Source: Symbiodinium natans
Taxonomy: Eukaryota; Sar; Dinophyceae; Suessiales; Symbiodiniaceae
DNA length: 64,000 nucleotides
Direction of reading: 5' to 3'
NCBI GenBank assembly: GCA_905221605.1
Contig: CAJNDS010002194.1
Span: 62,001-126,000, forward strand
The position numbers were made by a program, and so were the translations under genes. Below are positions 20,408 to 30,709 of the stretch, one piece after another (the stretch's first letter is position 1; each line of letters begins with the position of its first letter). The notes beneath the pieces were generated by a model. It was given only the letters and a program-made list of their open reading frames with translations, ran no database searches and was not told the origin of the DNA.

Positions 20408-20827
20408 GTGAGAGTGTGCGTGTGCAGAGCAGTGACGGACTTGCTCTTTTCCACAGTAGATGAAGGCTTGCCTGTTCAGAGATCCAGACTTACAGAGTGC
20501 TAGCAAGGGTACCTGGAAGTACTTGATGAATAGGCGTAGCATGTGTCTTACTCCGCGCCTAACCGCGTTGCTACCGCCTTTGGCGACGAACGCACTTGTT
20601 GGCGAGGCGGAAGCACAGCGGCCGGGGGTCAGCTCGGCGGAGCTCAATTCCTGCAGACAAGTATAGTAAACGATGACAAAGTTGGGTCTACTAGTGCGGA
20701 GGGCCCTCGGCAAACCACAACAGCTAGCATAAGAGCGAGATACGTTGCTGCCGCGAAAATGCGTGCGCGCGCCGCTGAAACCTATAACTTTGAGGTCGTG
20801 TTTGTTCTCGAACGAGCATGTGTAGGC

Positions 20828-20910
20828 GGCTTCGGGTGCCGTCCCATAGCTAAAGCTAGGGCTTCCGCCCTAGTGAGATACAGGGGCATTGCCCGATTTA
20901 ATGGCTACCA
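20828..20910 (-). repeat. dispersed repeat R2 with GNRA-looped hairpin
   Basis: The reverse complement matches 46270-46335 closely over about 40 bp, including CTAGGGC-GGAA-GCCCTAG and AGCTATGGGACGGCAC. Hairpin core at 20856-20873. Confidence 0.75.
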
Positions 20911-20924
20911 CCAGCCAGACAATC

Positions 20925-21130
20925 GGTGGGGCTGGGGTGGGGGGTGGGGGGTGGGGAGGCAGGGGGGCAGAGGGCGGGGGGGTCGGGGGGGGGGGGGGGG
21001 GGGGTGGAGGTGTGGCAGGGGGGACTGGAGGCGACCAAGGGCTTTGGTGTGGGGTGCGTGTGGAGCCGTTTCAGACTTGTGGGAGGTCGGGGGGGGTGGG
21101 GTAGGGGGGGGGCTAGGGGGAGGGGGGTTT
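20925..21130. repeat. G-run-rich low-complexity tract
   Basis: Many runs of three or more G on the plus strand, a strong G-quadruplex candidate. Open frames here are compositional artefacts. Confidence 0.9.
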
Positions 21131-21334
21131 TCATAAATATACACACAAAAAATATGCATGTATACATGTGGGGTCTGTTTGGAAACAGCAACCGTCTAAC
21201 AACGAACAAACAAGGGGCAAAACCAGATGTAGCGAGATCTGACCAACTGGTCTCAAGGACCGTGGCCGCAAGAAGTCGCCTGGTGCGCCCAAAGCTCCTG
21301 CCCTAGTTGTCAGTCGCTGTCCAGCAACCTCTAA

Positions 21335-21422
21335 ACCTTAAACCCTAAACCCTAAACCCTAAACCCTAAACCCTAAACCCTAAACCCTAAACCCCAAATC
21401 CTAAACCCTAAACCCTAAACCC
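21335..21422. repeat. CCCTAAA array
   Basis: Return of heptamer arrays after the gene-duplication region. Confidence 0.95.
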
Positions 21423-21433
21423 TTTTCAAGCAG

Positions 21434-21532
21434 GGGCTCGGTTGTTGTGGGCAGTCCTTGGGGCTAAGCCCGAACCCGCAAAGCCCGCAGACTCCACAAA
21501 CTGAACCCGGCTTCCAGCTGCGGTTGTATAGG
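21434..21532 (+). CDS. candidate coding exon
   Basis: Between CAAGCAG and GTTGTATAGG; one frame open (GLGCCGQSLGLSPNPQSPQT). Confidence 0.4.
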
Positions 21533-21744
21533 ATTTAGGATTTAAGGTTTAGGGTTGAGGATTTAGGGGTTAGGGTTATTGTTTAAGAACCCAAGCAAGA
21601 CCCTTCATCTACCGGATAAAAGTTTAGGGTCTAGGGTTTAAGGTTTAAACGATAAGCCCTAAACCCCAAACCCCAAGCCCCAAACCCTAAACCAAAACCC
21701 TAAACCAAAACCCTAAACCCTAAACCCCTAAACCGAAACCCCAG

Positions 21745-21820
21745 TGCGTTCCATGGCTTCAGGGCTTTCTCCACAAACAAATCCGGCCTTGGACCCAAAA
21801 GGCACACAGCTTCACAGAGG
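21745..21820 (+). CDS. candidate coding exon, frame ambiguous
   Basis: Clear borders (AACCCCAG / GTTTAGGG) but all three frames are open (for example AFHGFRAFSTNKSGLGPKRH). Confidence 0.4.
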
Positions 21821-21924
21821 GTTTAGGGTTGAGGGCTTAGGGCTTAGGGTTTTAGGGTTTAAGGTGTCGGGTTAGAACTACCCAACCCTGCATATGAGAA
21901 CACAACTGCCCGTGGGCCTTCAAG

Positions 21925-21954
21925 CGCTACGTGGAGGATCAGGGCATTTCGCAA
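21925..21954 (+). CDS. short candidate coding exon
   Basis: Ten codons RYVEDQGISQ between CTTCAAG and GTATTGAC. Confidence 0.4.
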
Positions 21955-22155
21955 GTATTGACTCGGTAGGGTTGCTAAGTAGGTGCCCACGACTCCACTT
22001 TCCACTTATACAAGTACGAAGTACCCCGATCCCGAAACTGTAAACCCGAAACCCTAAACACTTGCGTTTAGGGTTTAGGTAGGGTTTAGGGTTTAGGGTT
22101 TAGGGTTTAGGGTTTAGGGTTTAGGGTTTAGGGTTCAGCCCTAAACCCTCGACAG

Positions 22156-22262
22156 GTTGCTGCCGTCGTTTCGGCACGGCTGGCCGGCGGGCCTCCCGGG
22201 CCCGGTCTGGAATCTTTCGGTGACGGGGACCGCCAGGGGCTTCCGGATCAACCCCTAAAGGG
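22156..22262 (+). CDS. candidate coding exon
   Basis: Between CTCGACAG and GTTTAGGG. The best frame spanning the whole segment reads VAAVVSARLAGGPPGPGLES, then FGDGDRQGLPDQPLKG. Confidence 0.45.
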
Positions 22263-22334
22263 GTTTAGGGTTCAGGGTTTAGGGTTTAGGGTTTAGGGTT
22301 TAGGGTTTAGGGTTTAGGGTTTAGGGTTTAGGGT

Positions 22335-22500
22335 TTAGTTTAAACCCGGAGACCCTAAGACCCTAATGAAGGCCCTCAGACCCCAAGACGACCCTGAGAT
22401 TTAAGACCCTAAGACCCTAGAACCCTAAGACCCCTCAGGCCCGAAGACCCTGAGACCCTGAGACCCTAAGAGCCTGAGACCATAAGACCCAAAGACCCCA
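22335..22500. repeat. AAGACCCTR variant array
   Basis: Degenerate tandem array of an 8-9 bp variant of the heptamer. Confidence 0.85.
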
Positions 22501-22533
22501 AGCCCGTTCAAAGTCCAAAAGAACACAATAAAG

Positions 22534-22589
22534 TGTTCGACAAAGGCGGAGGGAAGCAATGAGGAAGGAACTTGCGGCCAAGAAGCTGG
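22534..22589 (+). CDS. candidate coding exon (basic)
   Basis: After AATAAAG it reads VRQRRREAMRKELAAKKL, a basic helix; donor GTAGGCC. Confidence 0.5.
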
Positions 22590-22855
22590 GTAGGCCCTTG
22601 TAATGTTTTTTTTAGTTATCTGTTATTGGGTTTGGGGCTCTGGTTGAGTTCCCTTTTCGGGCGGCGACAGGGGGGGATCTAATCTGGGGAAGCCCCTAAA
22701 CCCTAAACCTCAACTGTAAACCCTAAACCGTAAACCCTAAACCCTGAACCCGAAACCCTGAACCCGAAACCCGAAACCCCAAACCCTAAACCCTAAACCC
22801 TCCACATAGTTCAGTGTGTTCAGGGTTGAGCAGCGGAGGACCCCTCCCTCTTCAG

Positions 22856-22912
22856 ACTGCGCTGTGGCCCCGGCTACCTCCGTCGCCGGGCCAAAGCCAC
22901 GCCAGGCTCCGG
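22856..22912 (+). CDS. candidate coding exon
   Basis: After CTCTTCAG it reads CAVAPATSVAGPKPRQAP or LRCGPGYLRRRAKATPGSG; donor GTTTCGAA. Confidence 0.45.
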
Positions 22913-23123
22913 GTTTCGAATTGAAGGGTGCGGGATATGTTTCTGGTTTAGGATTTAGGGTTTAGGATTTAGGGTTTAGGGTTTCGGTTTTAGGATTTTT
23001 GGGGTTTAGGGTTGAGGGTTTAGGGTTGAGGGTTTAGGGCTTTATTATTGAGGGGGTCGCCGTGTTCTGCGATTGACGGCGAAGGCCTGAATGGAGGTGG
23101 CCCTTCATTCCTTCTTCATAGCA

Positions 23124-23235
23124 ATCGGAATAATTACTAGTAGTATTCCCTTTCTGGTTCCTCTATAACAGGACTACAGTTCCCCCCCCCCCCCCCCCCA
23201 AAACCCTATTCTACTTAATAAGGCCCCTATCTTAC
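23124..23235. mobile_element. MITE-like element, family B copy 1
   Basis: AT-rich insert containing TAGTATTCCCTT and TATTCTACTTAATAAGGCCCC, matched at 28103-28200; interrupted by a poly-C run. Confidence 0.5.
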
Positions 23236-23317
23236 CCTGCGCCGTCGGAGGCTCCCATGGGCAGTCGTAGGCCCGGCCCACCCCCAACCGCCCCTACCAT
23301 GTGCAGGATGTCGGGCT

Positions 23318-23422
23318 TCCCTAAACCCTAAACCCTAAACCCTAAACCCTAAACCCTAAACCCTAAACCCCAAACCCTAAACCCTAAACCCTAAACCCTA
23401 AACCCTAAACCCTAAACCCTCA
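23318..23422. repeat. CCCTAAA array
   Basis: Near-pure heptamers with one CCCCAAA unit. Confidence 0.95.
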
Positions 23423-23429
23423 GCTACAG

Positions 23430-23740
23430 GGTAAGTTGAGTCGGAACCTTCAAGTCCCTGAGCCTCTCGGGTCGGGCTGGATATTGTAGGGCTTGGGGTC
23501 TGTAGGCAGTTTCGGTGTTGCTGTGTTCGGCGCTTTGGGTGTTTAGTTGTGTTGGGATTTAGAGTTTTGAGGTTTCTGGCCACCCCAAAGGTTCAACAAC
23601 CCTTGGGGGCAAGCTTGCTACACGATCCAAAAAGAGGACATGCATGTTGGGTAGATTAAGGCCTCATGTATCGACGGCTAAAAGCTGTTCAGCCTCAAGC
23701 TCTTGGGGTTGTAGCCCTAAAGAACCCCATCAGCCCTGCT
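23430..23740. other. no gene called
   Basis: Unique sequence between two CCCTAAA arrays; no island with both splice borders and a clean frame. Confidence 0.4.
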
Positions 23741-23889
23741 AACCCAAAACCCTAAACCCTAAACCCCAAACCCCAAACCCCAAACCCCAAACCCCAAACC
23801 CCAAACCCCAGAGCCTGTCAACTTGTACATTGGCCCTACAAGCCCTCCAACCCCACGCCCAAAAACCCCTCTAAACCGTATCATGCCTA

Positions 23890-24098
23890 TAAGCCTTAGA
23901 CCCTAAGCCCTAAGCCCTAAGCCCGAAGCCCTAAGCCCTAAGCCCTAAGCCCCAAGCCCTAAGCCCTAAACCCTGAACCCTAAACCCTAACCCTAAACCC
24001 TAAACCCTAAACCCTAAACCCTAAACCCTAAACCCTAAACCCTAAACCCTAAACCCTAAACCCTAAACCCTAAACCCCAAACCCCAAACCCCAAACCT
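23890..24098. repeat. CCCTAAG to CCCTAAA to CCCCAAA array
   Basis: One array in which three heptamer variants occur in consecutive homogeneous blocks. Confidence 0.95.
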
Positions 24099-24135
24099 TA
24101 CGGGGCTCATACGTGGGTTTATCGACTTATGGCAG

Positions 24136-24192
24136 GGCCAGCGCTGTACAGCTGCCTTGGAGTGGAGGTGTTGGAGGCGGCCGCGGCCAGGG
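24136..24192 (+). CDS. candidate coding exon
   Basis: After TATGGCAG it reads PALYSCLGVEVLEAAAAR; donor GTGGTTTAGG. Confidence 0.45.
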
Positions 24193-24892
24193 GTGGTTTA
24201 GGCATTTTAGGGCTGTAGGGTTTAGGGCTGTAGGGTTTAGGGTTTAGGGTTTAGGTTATTTGGGGTCTATACAAGAGTTCCCCTTTTCTTGCACAGCCCC
24301 ATGTGTGTTGGGATTTATGGATTCCGGGTTTTAGGGCTTTAGTAGGGATAAAAGGCGTCAGGGGGGATTTTCGGGCTTTTGGGTTCAGGGGTTTTAGGGT
24401 TTGGGGGTTTTGGGGTTTCAGGTTTCAGGGCCATGTTTAATTTATAGGGTTAGGGTTTAGTGCTTAGGCGTTTAGGGCGGGTTTAGGATGGGTTGAGGCT
24501 TAAGGGTGTCAGGGTAAAGGGCTTCACAGATTTAGGGTAAGCGACTGTTGCCAGGGGAGAGTTGTGGGTTTGTCTGTGTTGGGTTTGTTTAGGGTTTAGG
24601 GTTTAGGGTTTAGGGTTTAGGGTTCAGGGTTCAGGGTTTAGGGTTGCTTTGCACATGAGGGCCTTTGGATAGAATGACTACGAGAATCCAGCCTGAAACC
24701 AAGCACCGGAGCCTGAACAATTACCGATAGTTTCCCCTTACAGTTCCGGCATAATTCAAGAAGCTACAGACAAAGACCATTCTAGTTCAACAGGCCTCTC
24801 CACTAAACCCTACACCCCAAGCCCTCAACCCTAAGCTCCGAACCCTGAAAAACCCCACAGCCTTAAGCCCTAAACCCTGAACCCTGAAAACC

Positions 24893-25403
24893 TAATGTTG
24901 GACCCGGTTTAGTGAAAGGGGGCAATATTGTGCGTTTTCCGGAAATCTTATAGGGGACTCCCCCATTGATTGATGAGGGTGGTCCTCGATTATGCGATGT
25001 TGCCGGGCCGGGGATGAAGGGCGGGGGGCCGGGGAGCCAAAAACTAAAACAGCTTTGAATAAGAAACTCCGGAATTTTCTGCTGTCCAGCTTTATTTAAA
25101 TTTCCTTTTCAAATTTCATTACGAAATAGGCCCCCAAACAATTTTCCAAGGAAGTAGCCCACGAGCTGCCCTGATTCGCTTTTAGTAAACTGTTTCGGTT
25201 ACCCAAATTAATCCGCCCCCCTGGCCAGGGAGCTACAAAGCCTGGAAAGCTTAGACCCTCAAGCGTCAAGACAGGCTTCCCCTCAACCCTCGACCCCTAG
25301 CCGCCCTACCCCAGCCCCCGTCCCAGTTTATAGATGATCCCCGAAAACCCCAAAATGGTTTGGGGGGGGGGGGACCCTGGATACTAAAGCGAGTCCAACA
25401 TTA
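24893..25403. mobile_element. non-autonomous DNA transposon (about 0.5 kb) with 21-bp TIRs
   Basis: The left end TAATGTTGGACCCGGTTTAG is matched in inverted orientation by the right end with three mismatches in 21 bp. If the outermost TA is a target duplication, the TIR begins ATGTTGGAC. The interior is AT-richer, has no long open frame and is bounded by telomere-like repeats. Confidence 0.75.
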
Positions 25404-25620
25404 AACCCTAAACCCGAACCCTTAGACCTTAAACCCTAAATCCCTGAAAACCCTACAGCCTTAAACCCTGAACCCTAAACCCTGAACCCTAAGCCCTAAG
25501 CCCTAAACCCTAAACCCTAAACCCTAAACCCTAAACCCCAAAACCCTAAACCCTGAAACCCTAAACCCTAGCTAAACCCTAAACCCTAACCAAACTCAAA
25601 ATCCTAAGCCCTAAAGCCCT
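25404..25620. repeat. degenerate CCCTAAA array
   Basis: Heptamers with many single-base variants directly after the transposon. Confidence 0.85.
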
Positions 25621-25639
25621 GAACCCCTTGTTGCTGCAG

Positions 25640-25694
25640 GCACCTTGCCAGCTGCGCAGTTGCACCGAAGGCGGGCTCTCTCCTACTTTCACGC
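25640..25694 (+). CDS. candidate coding exon
   Basis: After TTGCTGCAG it reads TLPAAQLHRRALSYFHA; canonical donor GTGAGC. Confidence 0.5.
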
Positions 25695-25739
25695 GTGAGC
25701 TGTCGAGAGCCTTTGTTCCTCTTTAGAGAAAAGGGGAGG

Positions 25740-25912
25740 TTCCCTAAACCCTAAGCCCTAAAACCCTAAGCCCTAAACCCTAAGCCCTAAACCCTAAACC
25801 CTGCACCCTAAACCCTAAACCCTAAGCCCTGAGCCCTAAGCCCTAAACCCTAAACCCTAAACCCTAAACCCTAAGCCCTAAACCCTAAACCCTAAACCCT
25901 AAACCCTAAACC
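25740..25912. repeat. CCCTAAA/CCCTAAG array
   Basis: Mixed heptamer array before the exon at 25921. Confidence 0.95.
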
Positions 25913-25920
25913 GTCTGGAG

Positions 25921-26015
25921 AGGGCCCACACTCTGACCCTGACCCCGTGACATGTCGAAGGTCTGCCTCTGCCCCCTGGAAAGCCTGGCGTTTACGGGCT
26001 CCCACAGGCCTTGTG
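25921..26015 (+). CDS. candidate coding exon
   Basis: After GTCTGGAG it reads GPHSDPDPVTCRRSASAPWK and on, ending at the GGTTTAGGG border. Confidence 0.5.
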
Positions 26016-26393
26016 GGTTTAGGGTTTAGGGTTTAGGGTTTATGAGGGTTGAGGGTTGAGGGTTTAGGGTTCACAATCTCAGCAGCTATTCAGCGCCGGA
26101 AGAGTATCCACCCACCCAGAGAATCCCGTACCATGAAGATAGACAGAAGTTTCACACGGCCCAAACCCTGGGCCCTAAACCTAAAACACTAGGCCCTGAA
26201 CCCGGTTTAGGGGTTAGGGTTTAGGGTTTAGGGTTTAGGGTTGAGGGTTGAGGGTGACGTTAGCCCAAGCTCGGTTTAGTTTCTTCCAGCCCCGGTGCTG
26301 AAACCCTAAACCCTAAACCCTAAACCCTAAACCCTAAACCCTAAACCCTAAACCTTAAGCCCAAAAAGGCCTTTAGCCCTGGCCTGGCTGGAG

Positions 26394-26468
26394 TTCCCAA
26401 AAGGGAGGCCATCAGGAAACAACGAAAGACTCACAGCACCAGAAAGCGTAGAAATCCACATGATGCAG
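26394..26468 (+). CDS. candidate coding exon
   Basis: 25 codons, FPKGRPSGNNERLTAPESVE, then IHMMQ, between GGCTGGAG and GGTTTAAAT. Confidence 0.5.
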
Positions 26469-26479
26469 GGTTTAAATTA

Positions 26480-26612
26480 CTGTTATTGGTGAGTGTATAT
26501 ATTGGTGAGTGTATATATTGGGTTTAGGGCTACCTGAAGTAGGCTTTATATTACTGTTATTGGTGAGTGTATATAAGGTACCTTTTGTAATCTTGGTGAG
26601 TGTATTTATTGG
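26480..26612. repeat. TATTGGTGAGTGTATATA tandem repeat
   Basis: Four imperfect units of about 18 bp separated by unique bases; AT-rich. Confidence 0.8.
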
Positions 26613-27230
26613 GTGTCCTTTTGGGGATACAAGAAATGTAAACCCTACTTCACATGATGCAAGGAAGCAGATTCAGGTGAAACCCCTATCATAACAATGC
26701 CATACAAGAATCATGATAGTTGCATAACCAGGTTATATTCTTATCAAACTCAAGACAAGTGTGTGTGTATATATACACATATATAACACAATCATAGCCA
26801 CAGTCCTGTCTGCTTCAGCGTTTTCGGGCTTGAGAATGTTTAGCTTTCCTGCCCGAAGCAGCCGAGCCCAAAACCCCCCACACCCCCACAACCACCGAGA
26901 ACCGCAAAACCCCCCCAACAAAAAAAAACCCAAAGCCCCCAAAACCCCTCAACAGATTCTCAAACCCTCCATTTCCTCCAATCCCTCCAACCCCTCCAAC
27001 CCCTCCAATCCCTCCAATCCATCAAAACCCTCCCAACCCTACCTAAACCTGGCCCTAAAACCTCCCCTTATGTCCCCCTTCTATCCCCCTTGTACCCACC
27101 TTATATACACATATATATATATATATATATTTCTGTAGGTGTGTTGTTTTTGCCAAACAAAACGTGTATATACCCCTCGAAGACCCCCCTTATAACGCCG
27201 AAACCGCTCAGTCTAGGCTGCCGCGTTTTG
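26613..27230. other. AT-rich and C-rich low-complexity region, no gene
   Basis: Contains TA/CA microsatellites (about 26760-26785 and 27105-27130) and a CCCTCCAAY tandem run near 26970-27030. Confidence 0.6.
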
Positions 27231-27234
27231 CCAG

Positions 27235-27300
27235 GTGATTGTGGTGAACTTCCAGCTTCCGTTTGAAGCCGGGCCCCTGAAAGGCGCCGCTGCACGTAGG
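27235..27300 (+). CDS. candidate coding exon
   Basis: 22 codons from TTGCCAG to GTTTCGGG, beginning VIVVNFQLPFEAGPLKGAAA. The VVNFQLP core recalls EDR2/DUF1336-type domains, but the fragment is too short to assign. Confidence 0.55.
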
Positions 27301-27369
27301 GTTTCGGGTTTCGGGTTTCGGGTTTAGGGTTTAGGGTGTAGGGTTTCGGGTTTAGGGTTTAGGTTCCTT

Positions 27370-27640
27370 TATAGTTGTGCCTGGTGGCTTGGGCTGCACA
27401 GGGGGCCAACCAACGTCTCAGGAGAACCACAGAAGCACAAATACTTGAATATACACACGTAATTTCAGAAACAACAACAAATAGGAATTGCAGATATAGA
27501 CATGCATCTAAAAAGGCCCTATATGCATCTACACATAACAAATGTACAAGTAAACAAATAAACAAATAAAAAGAAAAACAGAAACATATGTATATATGTA
27601 TATATATATACACAAATACACTACTGTTATGTTGAACTCG
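27370..27640. other. AT-rich segment, no gene
   Basis: Low-GC stretch ending in a TATATA microsatellite; open frames here are low complexity. Confidence 0.5.
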
Positions 27641-27700
27641 TGACCCTGAATCTCAAGCCCAGAGGAAGCTTGTGTGCTCATGGACAAGTTGTATTTGCCA

Positions 27701-27738
27701 CGCCCCCCATGAACCCCCACTTGAAGGTTCATGGGGGC
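27701..27738. repeat. hairpin CCCCCATGAACC...GGTTCATGGGGG
   Basis: Near-perfect 12-bp arms around a spacer of about 10 nt. Confidence 0.7.
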
Positions 27739-28033
27739 ATATCTTCGGAGGGGTTAGATGTGCCTGCACTCGACTTCCAGCGACCTGTCCCTTACTCTTC
27801 TCCCTGCTTACAGTAAATGACCATGAGTCCGGGCCCACGTCAGGCTTACATAGCCCGTACACAGCCTTTCGTGCCCTTATATACCTCTGAATAGGAGCCC
27901 TAAGTCGTGTATTTCTAGCACCTCCCCAGACTTCAGGCAGAAGTCGTGTAATCCCTGAACCCTGCAACGTTGTACGATTTCGGCACCTTCACCTGCGGAA
28001 AGGGCCCCACCCACCTGAAGATCACGGCTGCAG

Positions 28034-28070
28034 CGTCGTGCTGATGTTCAAGCTTAAGGCGAGGATGCTG
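28034..28070 (+). CDS. candidate coding exon
   Basis: After GGCTGCAG it reads VVLMFKLKARML, ending at GTTTAGGG. The frame is open upstream to about 27970, so the true start may be earlier. Confidence 0.45.
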
Positions 28071-28102
28071 GTTTAGGGTTCAGGGTTAAGGGTTTAGGGT
28101 CG

Positions 28103-28200
28103 GAAGAATCACAAATAGTATTCCCTTATGGTCCCTATTTATAATTATACTATAATAACCCCTCCAGAACTCTATTCTGGCTATTTAAGGCCCCTATGTT
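28103..28200. mobile_element. MITE-like element, family B copy 2
   Basis: Shares TAGTATTCCCTT and TATTCT...AAGGCCCCTAT with 23124-23235; AT-rich with internal inverted words such as TATAATTATACTATAATA. Confidence 0.5.
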
Positions 28201-28307
28201 AGCTGACCTAAGCTCTGCAAAGGCCATGGACTAGAGCAGCAGCATCCTGTGGCGTGTGAAGCACTTTGGCGCTCCTCCCGCCCCCAACTCTAAACCCAAA
28301 ATAGCAG

Positions 28308-28356
28308 GCGTGGCTGCATCCTACAGCTGCAGCGCAGAACTGATTTCCGCACACTG
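28308..28356 (+). CDS. candidate coding exon with GA donor
   Basis: After AATAGCAG it reads VAASYSCSAELISAHW; the border is TG|GATTTAGGG. Confidence 0.45.
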
Positions 28357-28427
28357 GATTTAGGGATTAGGGTTCAGAGTTTGGGGTATAGGATTTAGGG
28401 CTTACTCTGTTTCGGATTGGGACGAAG

Positions 28428-28509
28428 ACCCCAACCATCGGAGGAGTCGGTGGAGGACTCCCCCGCCGTCCGGCTCCTGGCCAGGTTTCTGCACGAGGAC
28501 TTCCCTTGG
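28428..28509 (+). CDS. candidate coding exon
   Basis: After GACGAAG it reads PQPSEESVEDSPAVRLLARF, then LHEDFPW, ending at GGTTCAGGG. Confidence 0.5.
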
Positions 28510-28661
28510 GGTTCAGGGTTGAAACCCTGAACCCCAAACTTGAAACCTCTCAAAACCCAAAAACCCCTAAACCCCCAACCCTAGAAGCCCCAAGCCCCCA
28601 AAACCCTAACCCTAAAACCCCTAGAACAACTAAACCCTGAAACCCTAACCCCAATCCCCAG

Positions 28662-28702
28662 AAGCCTAGAGCCCAATAGTACGCCCGAGGGAGCACCAGC
28701 AG
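28662..28702 (+). CDS. short candidate coding exon
   Basis: Reads SLEPNSTPEGAPA between TCCCCAG and GTCTAAACC. Confidence 0.4.
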
Positions 28703-28704
28703 GT

Positions 28705-28812
28705 CTAAACCCTAAACCCTAAACCCTAAACCCTAAACCCCAAACCCCAAACCCTAAACCCTAAACCCCAAACCCCAAACCCTAAACCCTAAACCCTAAA
28801 CCCTAAACCCTG
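28705..28812. repeat. CCCTAAA/CCCCAAA array
   Basis: Heptamer array with two blocks of CCCCAAA. Confidence 0.95.
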
Positions 28813-28815
28813 AAG

Positions 28816-28873
28816 GATGGCCATCCACGTCCTGAGGGCTTCGCGTGCAGCAGCTGCCTGACGCTGGGCCCAG
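28816..28873 (+). CDS. candidate coding exon
   Basis: After CCTGAAG it reads DGHPRPEGFACSSCLTLGP (CxxC); donor GTCGTTTAGG. Confidence 0.5.
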
Positions 28874-28953
28874 GTCGTTTAGGCCAGCCCCCCCTCCAAG
28901 AAGGCACCCCCCAAGCATCCCAGAGTTAAGGTAGTACCTAGTCGGGCTAACAG

Positions 28954-29139
28954 ATGATCCCCAAGCCGGGGTCTCATGTCCCCCTTATTGAATGCGATTC
29001 TTTGGTTCGGGTGCCCTTGAAAGCAAAGAACATTTCCCAACCGGATTCCGTTCAAAAAGAGGAGCCCCGAGACGGTGCCGTTAGGAAGGAATCTTCGGGT
29101 GGTTCAAATTTGACCCGAAGCCTTGAACCTAAGCCATAG
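28954..29139 (+). CDS. possible terminal exon or fortuitous frame
   Basis: Open from ATG after CTAACAG to a TAG; hydrophilic (for example KNISQPDSVQKEEPRDGAVR). No supporting right border. Confidence 0.3.
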   Translation: MIPKPGSHVPLIECDSLVRVPLKAKNISQPDSVQKEEPRDGAVRKESSGGSNLTRSLEPKP

Positions 29140-29200
29140 TTGTAGGGCTCAAGAGGAGCTTTGAAACTACCTGAGTTCCCCAGCTCCCAGCTAGATACAG

Positions 29201-29272
29201 ATCAAGGGCACACCTGCCCCAGGAAAGTGGTCGGCCTTCTGGACGCTTGGCCGCCCTGGGGCCAGGGCTTCG
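29201..29272 (+). CDS. candidate coding exon
   Basis: 24 codons from TAGATACAG to GGTTTAGGG, reading IKGTPAPGKWSAFWTLGRPG. The W-x-A-F-W-x-L-G pattern is like glycoside hydrolase family 16, but one exon cannot prove it. Confidence 0.5.
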
Positions 29273-30024
29273 GGTTTAGGGTTTAGGGTCCCTACTTCTA
29301 CAGAAGGTTGCCAGATAGTGCTGTGCTCAGGTCTAATAACCGCTGAAGCAGCGTTTGAGGGTTCAGGGCTCAGGGATGGACAAGCCCCCAAACCCAAAGC
29401 TAGGCCCCAAAACCCTCAACCCTTAACCCTCAAGGTAAAACCCTAAACCCAAAATTCTAAACCCTAAGCCCTGAACCCCACCGGCTCCCCTGTTCTATCA
29501 CGCATACAGTAGTGCCGCATCCAACATGCAGGGTTTTGGGGTGGCTTTCCTTTGTCGCCTTGGGTAGCAAGCTGGGCAAGCTCGTGGCCCTTCCAAGAGA
29601 GAGAGAGATAGATATATATATATATATGTTTATCTGTACACATGTTTGGGCTCCCCGTGTGGTGAGGTTGTTGGTAGGTTACGGCTTCGATTTGGGGTTT
29701 AGGGTTTATAGGACCCAGGACTTACAGGGTATAGGGTTTAGGAATTAGGGCGCAGGGTTCAGGGTTTGGCGGGTTTGGTGGGGGGGGAGGCGGGCGAGAA
29801 CACATAGCGGGCTTCCAGTTGATTTTGGGGTTCCTATTTCAGTACGGAGCTTTTATATTTGGAGTACCCCATAGGAGACCGCATTTTTATGGAACCGCCC
29901 ATATGGGTTTCATTCAGCAACAGGTTGCATCTGGCTTGCTTTCGGTACCTTTGCTCTCGAAGTGCTGAGTCCCAGACTGACGATTCTTATCCGGGAATTC
30001 GAACCTCAGACCCTGATTTTCCAG

Positions 30025-30092
30025 GAGAACTTGGAAGACTTGGGCATACCGCTTCCCCTCAGGCCGAGGGGCCTCTCAAGTTCTTCGGTTCG
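30025..30092 (+). CDS. candidate coding exon
   Basis: After TTTTCCAG it reads ENLEDLGIPLPLRPRGLSSS; donor GTGCGTG. A second frame, open from 29859, is an alternative. Confidence 0.45.
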
Positions 30093-30198
30093 GTGCGTGA
30101 AACCCCAGACCCTAATCCCTAAACCCCAAACCTGAACCCGAAACCCTGAACCCTAAATCCTACCTGGGCGGCTTGGATATGTAGGAACAGGCTGAGGG

Positions 30199-30322
30199 TG
30201 GTTACCTCGACCAGGGTTAAGGGCTGCCGTCTGCGGCACAGGGGCTGGGAAGGTTCATGGGTATTGACGCGCAGGGTTTCTAGTTTCCAGCATAGATAAA
30301 GCATGACCCTGGTCAAGGTACA
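30199..30322. repeat. MITE-like inverted repeat
   Basis: TTACCTCGACCAGGGTTAA is answered by ACCCTGGTCAAGGTAC about 100 bp later; both strands lack supported exons. Confidence 0.6.
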
Positions 30323-30709
30323 TAGAGGCCCTGACACAGAACTACCCATGATCGGGCCGAGGGGTTTCAAGGTAAGTATAGCGGGGCCGTTGCCAGCTGC
30401 TAAAAGTTGAGGCAAACTGGCTATGCCAGGTTACAGTTTGGGAGACAGACGTTTTTCAAACCTCAAGCCCTAAGCCCTGAATCCTACCAATTCCTACACC
30501 CCTAGACCCTGGTATAATTAGCCTCCGGGTTTTGGCTTCAGCCAAAGAGCTAACTCCCCTAAACTTCCTAAGAGCGCGCTTATACCCTCAGCCTTACCCC
30601 GGCGGGAGAGGTGTTGGGCTTGTATGGTTGAGGGTTGGATGGTCCCTAAACCCTAAACCCTAAACCCTAAACCCTAAACCCTAAATCCGAAACCCTAAAC
30701 CCCTCCCAG

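Noticed and set aside
20898-21306. Gly-rich and Pro-rich open frames
   Set aside because: Produced by poly-G low complexity on both strands.
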